Assembly: GCA_020725525.1 (NCBI GenBank)
Contig: DYEX01000077.1
Location: 100,883 to 164,882 of the forward strand
Direction: 5' to 3'
Length of the DNA: 64,000 nucleotides
From: Desulfovirgula sp.
GTDB taxonomy: Bacteria; Bacillota; Desulfotomaculia; Desulfotomaculales; Desulfovirgulaceae
The notes under the pieces were generated by a model, which was given only the letters and a program-made list of their open reading frames with translations, was not told the origin of the DNA and did not search any database. Position numbers and translations under genes: made by a program. How positions within the stretch are numbered: position 1 is the stretch's first letter; every line of letters starts with the position of its first letter. This document shows positions 49,089-58,548 of this stretch, in pieces.

Positions 49089-49248
49089 AGCAGCCGGAAA
49101 AAATTAAAGCTGGGCATTTATCACCCGGCCCATTGCGTCTAATAGTCTCTTAGGAGGGAAGTTCAACATAATTAAGCCGAAGCCCTTATTCCCTTTACAC
49201 AGGTTAGCCGGAAGTTCCATAGTTATTTATTTTAGTGCTTAGCCAGAT

Positions 49249-49533
49249 TTAGTTGGTAACCTGTCTTTCCACCGTAATGCGCCCGGAAAGGGGTTCGTAT
49301 TTGATCATATCTATGGCAGTGAGTTCCAGATTTTCGCCGGGAGTAAAGTAAAGAATAGATGCCGAATATGGCACTTCCTGGCTGGCTTGCAGGCCACGGA
49401 TACCGGCAGCGCCGGTGGTTCCCGGGTTCACCAGCAGGGAAGGGCCAATTTGTTTGATCTCGGGCCGGTGAGTATGTCCGCCGGCCAAAACAGGTACGCG
49501 GCCGGCGAATTTTTCGGCTACCTGCGGGTCTAA
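49249..49533 (-). pseudogene. C-terminal remnant of a metallophosphoesterase
   Basis: DPQVAEKFAGRVPVLAGGHTHRPEIKQIGPSLLVNPGTTGAAGIRG, in-frame TAG immediately upstream; N-terminal metal motifs absent. Confidence 0.65.
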
Positions 49534-49554
49534 CTAACTGGCCTTGGAAGATTA

Positions 49555-50757
49555 TTATTTTGCAGGATGCAGGTTTGACCAAATATTAGTCACGATATTG
49601 TGTATCCGACCCGACTTTTTAGCCAGCGGTGGGCTGACTAACGCGAGTGCCAGTACATAAAGGGCGGCAAAGGGCTGGAACGCTGCCGTAAGTTGAGCAC
49701 TGGCTGCTATGCCGGCAACCAAAATAGCCAGCTCCCCCCGGGGGATCATGATGCTGGCCACGTTCAGGGCCGGTCGTCCGCGATAGCCACATATCCAGGC
49801 GCTGAACCACCCGGTGAAGAGGTTGCCAAAGACGGTAGCCAATACCGCCACGGCAGTGATACCTGCTACGGCCCAAAACTCACGGTAGTCTATACCCATG
49901 CCAAAGGCGAAGAAAAAAACGGCTCCAAAGAGGTCGCGCATGGGCGCAATCATCTGTACGAGACGTTTGGCATGGGAGGTTTCAGCCAGGATCAGGCCCA
50001 GGAGCAAAGCGCCTACTGCTTCAGCCACGTGTAGCTTTTCAGCCACCAGGACGGTAAAGAGGAGAAGGGTAAAGCCAATGGCAATAAAAGACTCCCCGCT
50101 GCGGATGTGCAGCCATCTTTCCAGGTAGGGGCTAAATCGCGGACCTGAGAATAGAACGGCAAGGATAAAAAGCAGAGTAACCAGGCCGCTAAGGAGCCCG
50201 CTTGTAAAGGAAGTTCCTCCCGTTAAAAAGTAGGTATAGAGTAAGGAGAGATAAACAGCCATGAAAGCGTCCTCGTAGACCATAAAACCCAGAACCAGTT
50301 CCGTCTCCGGGTTGGCGGTGCGTTTCAGTTCCATGAGCAGCTTGGTCACCATGGCGCTGCTGGAAATGGTGGTGATCCCGGCCACAATGAGCGTTTCAGG
50401 CAGGGAATGAAAAAACACCCAACCGAGGATGAGGCCGCGCAGAAAGTTCAGCCCCACATAAACAGTGCCACCTTTGAGGATGGTGGGGCCGTTTTGCACC
50501 ACCCGGCTGGCCGAAAACTCCAGACCCAGGTAGAAAAGCAGTAGCAGGACCCCCAGGTGAGACAGGAAAGACACCAGTTCACAGTTCTGCACCAGTCTTA
50601 AATCAAACCATGCGTTGTGGGGACCGCAGGGGCCAAAAAGGATGCCCAGAAGGATGAGCAAGGGGATGGATGAGAAATGAAGCTTGTTGGCTAGTAAAAT
50701 GGCCAGGGTGATGAGGAAGAAAATAATGGTTAGATTGGTCGTGGTCTCAAACGGCAC
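49555..50757 (-). CDS. CPA2-family cation/proton antiporter (KhtU-like)
   Basis: Multi-TM Na_H_Exchanger; VLLLLFYLGLEFSASRVV; paired with KhtT-like protein. Confidence 0.9.
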   Translation of the reverse strand: MPFETTTNLTIIFFLITLAILLANKLHFSSIPLLILLGILFGPCGPHNAWFDLRLVQNCELVSFLSHLGVLLLLFYLGLEFSASRVVQNGPTILKGGTVYVGLNFLRGLILGWVFFHSLPETLIVAGITTISSSAMVTKLLMELKRTANPETELVLGFMVYEDAFMAVYLSLLYTYFLTGGTSFTSGLLSGLVTLLFILAVLFSGPRFSPYLERWLHIRSGESFIAIGFTLLLFTVLVAEKLHVAEAVGALLLGLILAETSHAKRLVQMIAPMRDLFGAVFFFAFGMGIDYREFWAVAGITAVAVLATVFGNLFTGWFSAWICGYRGRPALNVASIMIPRGELAILVAGIAASAQLTAAFQPFAALYVLALALVSPPLAKKSGRIHNIVTNIWSNLHPAK

Positions 50758-51271
50758 CGTTTTGGACCCCTCCCCCTGTGATCATTTCCTCGAAGGCTTC
50801 AATGTCCCCCGCTCTTCCCGCCGCCACTACCATCTGGCCGGGAAGGAAAACAAAACTGGGTCCGGGGTTTATAGCCGTACATTTCTTTTTGCCCCGGCCG
50901 GCGTCTTCAATAATGGCGATAACGTTAATCCCGTGGTTTTTACGCAGGTTTAACTCACCAATACTTTTTCCTACTGCCGGTGCCTGTGGTGCTACTTTCA
51001 GCCACTCAATGCGCAGGTCGGCAATAGCCATTTCCAATTTTTCCAGCATTTTAGGCTGATAAAAAACTCCACCCAGAATAGAGGCTATCTGGCGGGCTTC
51101 CTGGTCGGTGAGCGTTACCGTGTACGCAGGCTCGTTCTCTCCGGCTGCAAAATAAAATAAGTCCCGCAAACCTTCGTCGTAGACGACCACACCGATACGT
51201 TCTCCGCCTTCCAGTTCCAGCAGATATTTTTTCCCTAACCCGGGTAGCTCTGCTTCCTTAATTAGCCCCAT
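50747..51271 (-). CDS. TrkA-C domain regulatory subunit (KhtT-like)
   Basis: N-terminal KhtT-like domain plus GKSIGELNLRKNHGINVIAIIED...PGQMVVAAG RCK_C. Confidence 0.85.
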   Translation of the reverse strand: MGLIKEAELPGLGKKYLLELEGGERIGVVVYDEGLRDLFYFAAGENEPAYTVTLTDQEARQIASILGGVFYQPKMLEKLEMAIADLRIEWLKVAPQAPAVGKSIGELNLRKNHGINVIAIIEDAGRGKKKCTAINPGPSFVFLPGQMVVAAGRAGDIEAFEEMITGGGVQNGAV

Positions 51272-51578
51272 GGTTGACTCCTCCTTTACAATTCACTGTG
51301 CGCCTGGGTTACACCAATCCATTATAATATTTACATTATACCATGGAAATGACTCGGTGGGCGACTTAAAAAGGTAAACATAAAATTCATTCCGCCCATC
51401 TAGGCTCTAAGAAAAAGTAAAAGTAATACAGATGAGATTATTATTTTCCCTTTTAAGTGGTAGATCAGCCCGTTAAGGGAAATAATGCTGATCTTTCTGG
51501 TGGAATGCAATAAAATAAAGGCAATGAGCAGTCGATATGCTGCGCGGGAGGGTTTGCCATAACATAAAAGATGGGATG

Positions 51579-51845
51579 AGTTCAACAATGGAAAAATTTA
51601 CGAAATACAAAATAAAGCAAATTACCAAGATGTGTATATTAGAAGAGGGGAAAATTTGCGACGACTGCTGTGATTGTTTTATTTGCGAACTGAACCCGAA
51701 CAAAATCTGTGATAATTGTGCCAACTGTTTAAAACTGGTAGATTATTCTACCAAAAAGCAACCACAAAAGGAAATCATCACTTTAGAAAAGCACCACTGG
51801 GTGAAGGGCAATGGCCATCATCGAAATCGGAAGGGGTTAGATTAA
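51579..51845 (+). CDS. Small Cys-rich putative metal-binding protein
   Basis: CILEEGKICDDCCDCFICELNPNKICDNCANC; RBS-like GATGGGATGAG. Confidence 0.55.
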   Translation, partial: SSTMEKFTKYKIKQITKMCILEEGKICDDCCDCFICELNPNKICDNCANCLKLVDYSTKKQPQKEIITLEKHHWVKGNGHHRNRKGLD

Positions 51846-51942
51846 ACACACTCCTGGTGTAAGCATAACTGGCAAGTCAAGTAAAGTCTCAAGAACTACT
51901 GGGTTGGTAGCCCATTACAGCACTTCACATAGCATCACTTCA

Positions 51943-52087
51943 TAAGTTCATATAAGTTCGTTTCATATAAGTTCATTAAGAAACAATTTGTATAAAGAAT
52001 TTGTATAAAGAATTTGTATGTTATTTAAGCTACACCTGGTAAAACTCCTGGGTGAAAATTTTCTTCGTGGAAATTTTTTCGTGGAAA
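51943..52087. repeat. AT-rich short tandem/direct repeat cluster
   Basis: (AATTTGTATAAAG)x2.7 at 51985-52019; TTCATATAAGTTC-type repeats at 51946-51974; repeated TTCGTGGAAATTTT at 52060-52090. Confidence 0.85.
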
Positions 52088-52183
52088 TTTTCTTGATGAT
52101 GGGGATTTTAATTCAGCTGAAAGTTCCTATAATAAGTATTATGTCAACCGGCCCCGAGAACTCCTGCCACTTCGGCGCGCTCC

Positions 52184-52259
52184 GGGCCGGGCACTGCGCT
52201 TGCAAAGCCCTGTGGTCCACGGCAGGCTTTCAGTTCACCGGCAAGCTCGTGCCCGGCCC
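52184..52259 (+). ncRNA. Candidate structured element (nested inverted repeats)
   Basis: GGGCCGGGCAC/GTGCCCGGCCC, inside it GCTTGC/GCAAGC, inside that AAAGCC/GGCTTT, collinear and properly nested. Confidence 0.5.
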
Positions 52260-52404
52260 TCCGCTGGCCCAATTGACTGCTGCTCTCGGGGGTTGTGTGT
52301 CCTTCGTGGCATTATATGGTACATACAAAGACGCCCTGGGGGGTTGCCGGTTAAACGACCTCCCGGTACTATAGGGGTATGAGACACACTCCTGGGGGTA
52401 TACG

Positions 52405-52629
52405 ATGGCCAACCAGCGAAAACTGAGCCACCAGGCGATGGTATTGACGTTCCGGCGGGAGGTTTCCCTGGAGGAAGCACGAGAAGCCATCTGCCGTCTC
52501 CAGAATGCCCTGCGCCAGCGGAAACACCGGGAGGGCTGGGAATACTCCATCGAACTCCATGCCTCAAACACCGACCCCCGCACGGGGAAACGGGAACGCC
52601 TGCACATTCACGTACTCCTGAAGGTGTAA
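52405..52629 (+). pseudogene. Truncated HUH-motif (Rep/relaxase-like) protein, possible mobile-element remnant
   Basis: 74 aa ending GWEYSIELHASNTDPRTGKRERLHIHVLLKV*, HxH motif typical of HUH nucleases; no Tyr motif domain follows. Confidence 0.4.
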
Positions 52630-52782
52630 GGCGATCTGGCAGCGGCACCCCGCATTGCCTATGGAGATTCTCTATATTTTCCTTCCTGGGAACCTTTGAA
52701 ATATTACACATGCTGAAATATAATAATCGTTGTAGGAGACTTTCAGTAAGCGGTGATTTCCACAAGAGGGAGGTTGTTTTTT

Positions 52783-53112
52783 ATGCGTACTGCTATTCTA
52801 GGTTTTTTGCTTTTTTTTACGATAGTCCTGATCGGTTGCACCCGGGATGCCGGTGAGATCGACCGTAGGCAGCTTCCTGGGGCATCCGACGAGCAGGCCC
52901 AGCGTTTTAAGATTATTTATGAGCACTCCGAAACTAAAAATCTAGGCGGTTTTACTGTTCTGCGAGATAATGCCACTGGCCACGAATACCTGATCATTAC
53001 CGGATTGAACGGTGCCCCTACCGTGGTTCCCCTGCAGAAGCCGGGTATAACGGACCAGCCCGGCGGCCAGACTACATCTTTAGGACCGGGTCTTTTAAGC
53101 ACCGCCCGTTAA
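52783..53112 (+). CDS. Small lipoprotein with DUF6440-like domain
   Basis: Signal peptide with lipobox VLIGC; FKIIYEHSETKNLGGFTVLRDNATGHEYLII. Confidence 0.65.
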   Translation: MRTAILGFLLFFTIVLIGCTRDAGEIDRRQLPGASDEQAQRFKIIYEHSETKNLGGFTVLRDNATGHEYLIITGLNGAPTVVPLQKPGITDQPGGQTTSLGPGLLSTAR

Positions 53113-53161
53113 ACACCTGACATAATGGGGGTATATACTTTTCTGCCTTTATCTCTTGCCT

Positions 53162-53728
53162 TTACTTGCCTTTAGATGGAAAAACTCCCCCATGGATTAG
53201 CCGGGCGTCCGACACATTAAAGAATGTGTTGGGATCAAGTTTATTCAAAATGGATAGCGCCCGCTGCAGGTCGCGCCGTTTAAGAAGCACGAACAAAACC
53301 GTCCTCTCGCCACACTGGCCCTGACACTCCACGCTGGTGACACCAAAGCCTTCCTGGCGCAACCTTTCGATAAACTTCGAGGCCAGTTGTGGTGCCGGGA
53401 ACACCTGCAGTGACAGGTAGCCCAGGGCAAGTCTGCCTTCGATAAGGCTACCGATGTAATTTCCTGTTGCAAAACCGCCAGCATAAGCTACTACTTTACC
53501 GGGGTCGTTTAACCCTCCAGCCAGTACTTGATTGAGTGCCAGTATGAACACGGAAACCTCAAGAAAACCAATTACAGCTGCCAGCAGCCGTTTGTCCCGC
53601 ATCAACATCAATACTCTGATCACGTCCAGGGACATGTCTACTACCCGGGCAAAGAAAATAAACAGATAACCTCCTATCAGTGGCAACCATGTTTCCAATC
53701 CTTTTCCCCCCACGAAAGTATCCAGCAA
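53162..53728 (-). CDS. UPF0316/DUF2179 family membrane protein
   Basis: FFARVVDMSLDVIRVLMLMRDKRLLAAVIGFLEVSVFILAL...GYATGNYIGSLIE-type core. Confidence 0.88.
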   Translation of the reverse strand: MLDTFVGGKGLETWLPLIGGYLFIFFARVVDMSLDVIRVLMLMRDKRLLAAVIGFLEVSVFILALNQVLAGGLNDPGKVVAYAGGFATGNYIGSLIEGRLALGYLSLQVFPAPQLASKFIERLRQEGFGVTSVECQGQCGERTVLFVLLKRRDLQRALSILNKLDPNTFFNVSDARLIHGGVFPSKGK

Positions 53729-53773
53729 TAAGCATTTTCGATATTTTTTAATCGATGTTTTTAAATCGAAACT

Positions 53774-54949
53774 TTAGACTGAACTGCGCATAAGATGATT
53801 ATGCTTTTTTTCCAGGAGGGCATGGTATTCGGCAACTAAATTTAAAGCTGATTGGCGGGAAGAAAGCAACTGGGCGTTGTTTTTTGCCCGGGCGGCCATT
53901 TTTTGCCGCAGGTCGTTGTTTGTGATGAGCTCTTTTATTTTTTCTACAAACAGGTCCTTATTTTCCGGAGTCAGAAAACCATCTTCTCCGTCTTTAACCA
54001 TTTCACTTGTACCAAAAGCTTTAACGGCCACCACCGGAAGTCCGGTTGCCCTGGCTTCAGCCAGCACCAACCCCTGGGTCTCGGTTTTGGAGGCAAAAAC
54101 AAAGAGATCGGCCCCCTGATAACAGTTAATTACTTCCGTTCTATTTAACGTGCCGGTAAATATTACTTGCTGGCCTATACCAAGCTGGGCGGCCTGTCTT
54201 TTTAAATTGAGCTCTTCCGGGCCTCCACCCACCAGAACCAGTTTTATATTGGGGATCTCCCTGCTCAGTTCAGCAAAAGAGGATAACAGAAAGCCGATAT
54301 TCTTTTCCTGCCCCAGCCGTCCCACAAAAAGCAGAATCTTTTCTTCCGGTTTAATTCCATGTTCCCGGCGCAACCAGTTTTTGTCCCCTTGCGCAAATTC
54401 CTCCAGATTGATGCCGGTGGGTATGACTTTAATTTTCGTACGCACTCCCATTTTTCTTAAATGTTCCTCAATAATGGCGGTGGGTGCAACCACCAGATCG
54501 CAACGGTTGCAGAAGTCCCGGCAAAAACGTCTGGTCAGTTCCCGGGTAACGCCCTGGACAAATGGGACGTAATGAACGTATTGATCGTAAAGAGTGTGAA
54601 AGGTAAAAACCAGGGGAATACCTAGTTTATGGGCATAACGGGCCCCTACCCGCCCGAGCAAAAAGGGTGAATGAACATGGATAATATCAGGTTGCCATTG
54701 GTTGATGGTGGGTTTTAGGCGAAAGGAAAAGGGTACCGCCAGGGCAAAATCCCGGTTTGTCGGGGCCGGAACAGAAGGAAAACGAAAAACCCGTTTTTCC
54801 CTGGAACAATTAGGGTAATTGGGGGCAAAGATATAGATGTCATGTCCCAGTTTGGTTAGCTCAGCGGTAAAAGTATCTATAGACCGTACCACACCGCTGG
54901 TATATGGACGGTAGCTATCGGTAAAAATACCGATTTTCAAAAACCCCAC
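53774..54949 (-). CDS. GT4-family glycosyltransferase
   Basis: IGIFTDSYRPYTSGVVRSIDTF; LLFVGRLGQEKNIGFLL; SKTETQGLVLAEARATGLPVVAV. Confidence 0.93.
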   Translation of the reverse strand: MGFLKIGIFTDSYRPYTSGVVRSIDTFTAELTKLGHDIYIFAPNYPNCSREKRVFRFPSVPAPTNRDFALAVPFSFRLKPTINQWQPDIIHVHSPFLLGRVGARYAHKLGIPLVFTFHTLYDQYVHYVPFVQGVTRELTRRFCRDFCNRCDLVVAPTAIIEEHLRKMGVRTKIKVIPTGINLEEFAQGDKNWLRREHGIKPEEKILLFVGRLGQEKNIGFLLSSFAELSREIPNIKLVLVGGGPEELNLKRQAAQLGIGQQVIFTGTLNRTEVINCYQGADLFVFASKTETQGLVLAEARATGLPVVAVKAFGTSEMVKDGEDGFLTPENKDLFVEKIKELITNNDLRQKMAARAKNNAQLLSSRQSALNLVAEYHALLEKKHNHLMRSSV

Positions 54950-55035
54950 GCCCCTTTTTTTGATAGTCTCCCTACTGCCATTATATTACCATTATATCGC
55001 TATCGTTTTTGGACTCCAAGTCCTTCGTTGATAAC

Positions 55036-55491
55036 TTATTGGGCGTTAACTTCTTCCTCCCAGCGGTAATCGGCAGAAACAATACGCCAGCCCAATGGAG
55101 TTTTATGCAAACTAAAATGTCCTGTTCCCTTTTGGATTTGCCCGGTGACGAGATCGGTGTTCAGCAGGGTTGCGCTTACCGTTGCCCTTTCTGATGTCCG
55201 GTACTTAAGGGAAACATCGGTAACGGCAGCCCGGCAATACCAATCGGTGGGCCGGGCGATAAAATCCCACGCCCGCTCACTTACCTCGGATAATAGGGGC
55301 TCGGCGTAGTACTTTCCCAGCTTTTCCTTTACTTCATCCCGGTTTCGTGCTTGCCACCAGGAATCGTCCTCTACCGAGCCTTTAATGATAGCATATATCT
55401 CATTCTGTTGGGCAGTGTTGGCGGCCAGGTGACTCCCTTCTGCCAGCAGCAAAAAAAACAGGGCCGTAATGACAACGTGCCAAAGTTTCAT
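55036..55491 (-). CDS. Secreted hypothetical protein
   Basis: N-terminal hydrophobic signal, RBS-like GGGGAGGGG upstream. Confidence 0.6.
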   Translation of the reverse strand: MKLWHVVITALFFLLLAEGSHLAANTAQQNEIYAIIKGSVEDDSWWQARNRDEVKEKLGKYYAEPLLSEVSERAWDFIARPTDWYCRAAVTDVSLKYRTSERATVSATLLNTDLVTGQIQKGTGHFSLHKTPLGWRIVSADYRWEEEVNAQ

Positions 55492-55612
55492 TTATTTTCC
55501 CCTCCCCGTTGTCCTTATTGGAATAGTATACGACTTGAAGGTAAATACATCCTTGTAATATATTGGCATTATGTGGGAGAAGGGGAAATTTTCTTATGTT
55601 TGCCTGGTTACA

Positions 55613-55637
55613 TAAAAAAAGTTGCCCAAAAGGCAAC
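55613..55637 (-). terminator. Rho-independent terminator downstream of radical SAM gene
   Basis: Minus strand GTTGCC-TTTTG-GGCAAC-TTTTTTT. Confidence 0.8.
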
Positions 55638-55661
55638 CTGTCCTAAAGGTAAATTTTTGCG

Positions 55662-56558
55662 TTACAAACCCCGGGCATAATCCGGACGCAATGAAACCCT
55701 GTCCGGATCCCTTAAAGCTTCCTCCAGTACCTCGATGAGCTTCTGCCGGTCCCTCCTGAGTGTGCCTCTTAATGGCAGATAATTGGAAGCGTGATTACAG
55801 CGGAAAATGCACTCATCCACTTCCAGCCCTTCCAGCAACCACTTTAGCTCCTGTAATGATTCTTTTGGACTGAGCAGGGAAAACTTACCCTCCTGCACCT
55901 GGCTGTAAAGAGGAGTATTCGGTACAACGATCAAGGTAAGTGCAGCCAGATAGGTGGGGTTGATGGCGTTAATCACACTGGCGGTGGCCCGGGCATGTTC
56001 CCGGGAAAGTTCCCTGCCACCAAGGCCCGTAATCACCGTTACCGATAGTTCGAACCCGGCATCCAGGGCGCGCCGGCAGGCACGCACCATCTCCACGGCG
56101 TTGACCCCTTTGTGCATTCTTTTCAATAATATGTCGCTGCCGCTTTCTACCCCCAGGTAGAGCAATTTCAGGCCTGCTTTCCGCAGTTCCTGCAGCTCTT
56201 CCGGTTCTTTTCTAAGGAGATCCAGGGGGCCGGCGTAACAGGACACCCGTTCCACCTTGGGAAAGGTTTGATAAAGGTGCTGCAACAGCTTTAAGAGTTC
56301 CCGGGTATCCATGGCGAGGGCATTACCGTCGGCCAGAAAAATCCGCGTCACTCCAGGGCAGAAACGGGCCGCTTCCTCAACGTCAGCCATAATTTCCGCC
56401 AGGGTCCGGGGACGAAATTTTTTCCCCTTGTACATGCCGCAAAAGGCACAGGCATTGTGGGAACAACCGAGGGTAACCTGTAAAATTAAACTGCTGGCTT
56501 CACTGGGTGGCCGGAAAAGGGGTGGTTCGTATTGCATCCCTTTCCCCCTCCTGCTCAT
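55662..56558 (-). CDS. Radical SAM protein
   Basis: LILQVTLGCSHNACAFCGMYKGKKFRPR (CxxxxxCxFC-type cluster motif), YLGVESGSDILLKRMHKG. Confidence 0.88.
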   Translation of the reverse strand: MSRRGKGMQYEPPLFRPPSEASSLILQVTLGCSHNACAFCGMYKGKKFRPRTLAEIMADVEEAARFCPGVTRIFLADGNALAMDTRELLKLLQHLYQTFPKVERVSCYAGPLDLLRKEPEELQELRKAGLKLLYLGVESGSDILLKRMHKGVNAVEMVRACRRALDAGFELSVTVITGLGGRELSREHARATASVINAINPTYLAALTLIVVPNTPLYSQVQEGKFSLLSPKESLQELKWLLEGLEVDECIFRCNHASNYLPLRGTLRRDRQKLIEVLEEALRDPDRVSLRPDYARGL

Positions 56559-56890
56559 GGCCGGGATTTGTCATGCCTGGGGTTGGCCGCCACTTGCTTG
56601 ATGGCGTTGGTAATGGCAGCTATTACCTGTGCCTTCCCGCTTATCTGATCAAAATTTACTTTCGTATAAATCGTGCCCTCATCGGACGCCACGTAGTGAG
56701 GGGGCAACTGGTTTAAAGCCAGAGCCATAATATCCTCCTGGCAGCGGGTACATGTACAGGTCCCGGGGTTGTTTTTGGCATATTCTTTTAATACCTCTGG
56801 TAAAAACCTTTGCACTGCCACTTCAGTGTAATTGTGAATCACGGAAAGGTCACTCCCTTCTCCTGCCCCCCTATAAGCGCAGGGTAGCAA
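56555..56890 (-). CDS. ComFB-like late competence protein
   Basis: VIHNYTEVAVQRFLPEVLKEY...CTCTRCQEDIMALALNQLPPHYVAS. Confidence 0.85.
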   Translation of the reverse strand: MLPCAYRGAGEGSDLSVIHNYTEVAVQRFLPEVLKEYAKNNPGTCTCTRCQEDIMALALNQLPPHYVASDEGTIYTKVNFDQISGKAQVIAAITNAIKQVAANPRHDKSRP

Positions 56891-57383
56891 TTAGCCGCTT
56901 GGGATGCAGCAACAGGTCCAGGGCCTGGCAGATATCCGTGACCACCACGTCGGCTGCCAGCAGGGCCTGTACCGAGGCACCTTCCGGTCCCAGAACAACA
57001 ATCCCCAGGGCGGCGTTTTTAAGCATCAGACTGTCGTTGGTACCGTTGCCAATGGTTGCTGTATGTTGTGTGCCCAGTTTCTCAATAAATTTTAGCTTTT
57101 GGATACCCCCTTCGCCCGGCTCCAGGACGTGCACGAAGGCCTTGATATTGCGGCAGGCCTTTTCCCCCGTCCCAAAGGTGTCGGCCGTAAGCACGTGGAT
57201 CACTAGCTTTTCGGCGAGGGCGTTCAGCTTTTCCTCTACTCCCGGAAGCAGGGTGCCGTCTCTGGCCATCGTGCCGTTAAAATCCAGAACAAGATGTTGC
57301 AGATGTAGTACTCCCCGTTCCGGTATATCCACGGTGAGCAATTCTATCCCTCCCCTACCAAAATGATAATGTTGGTCAAACAA
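56871..57383 (-). CDS. HAD-superfamily hydrolase (soluble P-type-ATPase-like)
   Basis: HLVLDFNGTMARDGTLL; GNGTNDSLMLKNAALGIVV. Confidence 0.85.
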   Translation of the reverse strand: MFDQHYHFGRGGIELLTVDIPERGVLHLQHLVLDFNGTMARDGTLLPGVEEKLNALAEKLVIHVLTADTFGTGEKACRNIKAFVHVLEPGEGGIQKLKFIEKLGTQHTATIGNGTNDSLMLKNAALGIVVLGPEGASVQALLAADVVVTDICQALDLLLHPKRLIATLRL

Positions 57384-57384
57384 C

Positions 57385-58485
57385 TTAATCTCCCAGGCAA
57401 ATTCCCAGTTGTCTTGCCGAGAGCAGCAGATCGCTGTCCAGGGGGACGGAGCGGATCTGACCTGTAGCTTCCGTCAGGGGTACGGCATCAATGCTGGTAC
57501 CCCGGAGGCAGACCATGTGTCCGAAACGCCCCTCCATAACCAGCCGGACTGCCTCCGTACCGTAGCGCGTTGCCAGAATACGGTCAAATGCCGTGGGCGA
57601 ACCTCCCCTTTGCAGGTGTCCCAGTATGGTGACCCTGGTTTCTTTGCCGGTGGCTTCCTCGACCTGTTGAGCCACCACATGGCCAATACCGCCCAAACGG
57701 ATGGGATCAAAGCTATCCTCCACCCTTTTTTGAACCACTAATTCTCCGTCCACTGGTCTGGCCCCTTCGGCTACAACGATGATGCTAAACCTTTTACCCT
57801 GTACTTCCCGCTGGTTGATCATATCGATGACCTTCTCAATGCGGTAGGGAATTTCAGGAATCAGTATCACATCCGCCCCACCGGCTACCCCGGCGGCCAG
57901 AGCTATCCAACCGGCATAACGCCCCATTACCTCCAGAACCATAACCCGGTGGTGGGATTCTGCCGTGGTATGCAACTTGTCCAGGGCTTCGGTGGCAGTG
58001 GTGAGGGCAGTATCAAAACCGAAAGTTTGATCAGTGGCCAGCAAATCGTTGTCGATGGTCTTCGGAACTCCAACCACGGCTAAACCTTTGGCATGTAGCT
58101 CTTTTGCAATGGCCAGGCTGCCATCTCCGCCGATAACCACCAGGGCATCTACCCCATGAATGCTGATATTTTCAAAAATGCGGTCGCTGACGTCTACAAA
58201 TACCTTTTTCCCGCCTTTGACCACGGGATAATGGAAGGGGTTGTCCCGGTTGGTGGTACCCAGAATGGTTCCGCCCCGGGGCAGGATACCGACTACATCC
58301 TTTTCCGTAAGCTCCCGGGCCTGGTTCTTAATCAATCCGCCAAAACCGTTTAAAAAGCCAATTACCGAAAGTCCATATTCCCTGATGGCTACTTTTACCA
58401 CCGCCCTGATGACGGCATTTAGTCCGGGAGCGTCTCCCCCGCCGGTTAATACCCCAATGCGTTTAATTTTGGCTGGACCAGCCAT
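57385..58485 (-). CDS. pfkA: 6-phosphofructokinase
   Basis: IGVLTGGGDAPGLNAVIRAVV; GGDGSLAIAKEL; PKTIDNDLLATDQTFGFDTA. Confidence 0.95.
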   Translation of the reverse strand: MAGPAKIKRIGVLTGGGDAPGLNAVIRAVVKVAIREYGLSVIGFLNGFGGLIKNQARELTEKDVVGILPRGGTILGTTNRDNPFHYPVVKGGKKVFVDVSDRIFENISIHGVDALVVIGGDGSLAIAKELHAKGLAVVGVPKTIDNDLLATDQTFGFDTALTTATEALDKLHTTAESHHRVMVLEVMGRYAGWIALAAGVAGGADVILIPEIPYRIEKVIDMINQREVQGKRFSIIVVAEGARPVDGELVVQKRVEDSFDPIRLGGIGHVVAQQVEEATGKETRVTILGHLQRGGSPTAFDRILATRYGTEAVRLVMEGRFGHMVCLRGTSIDAVPLTEATGQIRSVPLDSDLLLSARQLGICLGD

Positions 58486-58548
58486 GGTCGAACCTCCTCC
58501 ACAAAATTTTACGCAGAAGTAATAGTTATACCCAATCATTTTTTGCAC

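Noticed and set aside
51943-52090. Possible CRISPR-like array
   Set aside because: Repeats are only about 13 bp, essentially contiguous, with no unique spacers and no cas genes in the window
52184-52259. tRNA-like fold
   Set aside because: Length is right but no cloverleaf T-arm (GGTTCGAATCC) or anticodon arm was found; it is one nested hairpin
52018-52374. 118-aa plus-strand ORF spanning AT-rich repeats and the GC-rich hairpin
   Set aside because: Composition changes abruptly, no RBS, spans the nested inverted repeats; better explained as non-coding structure
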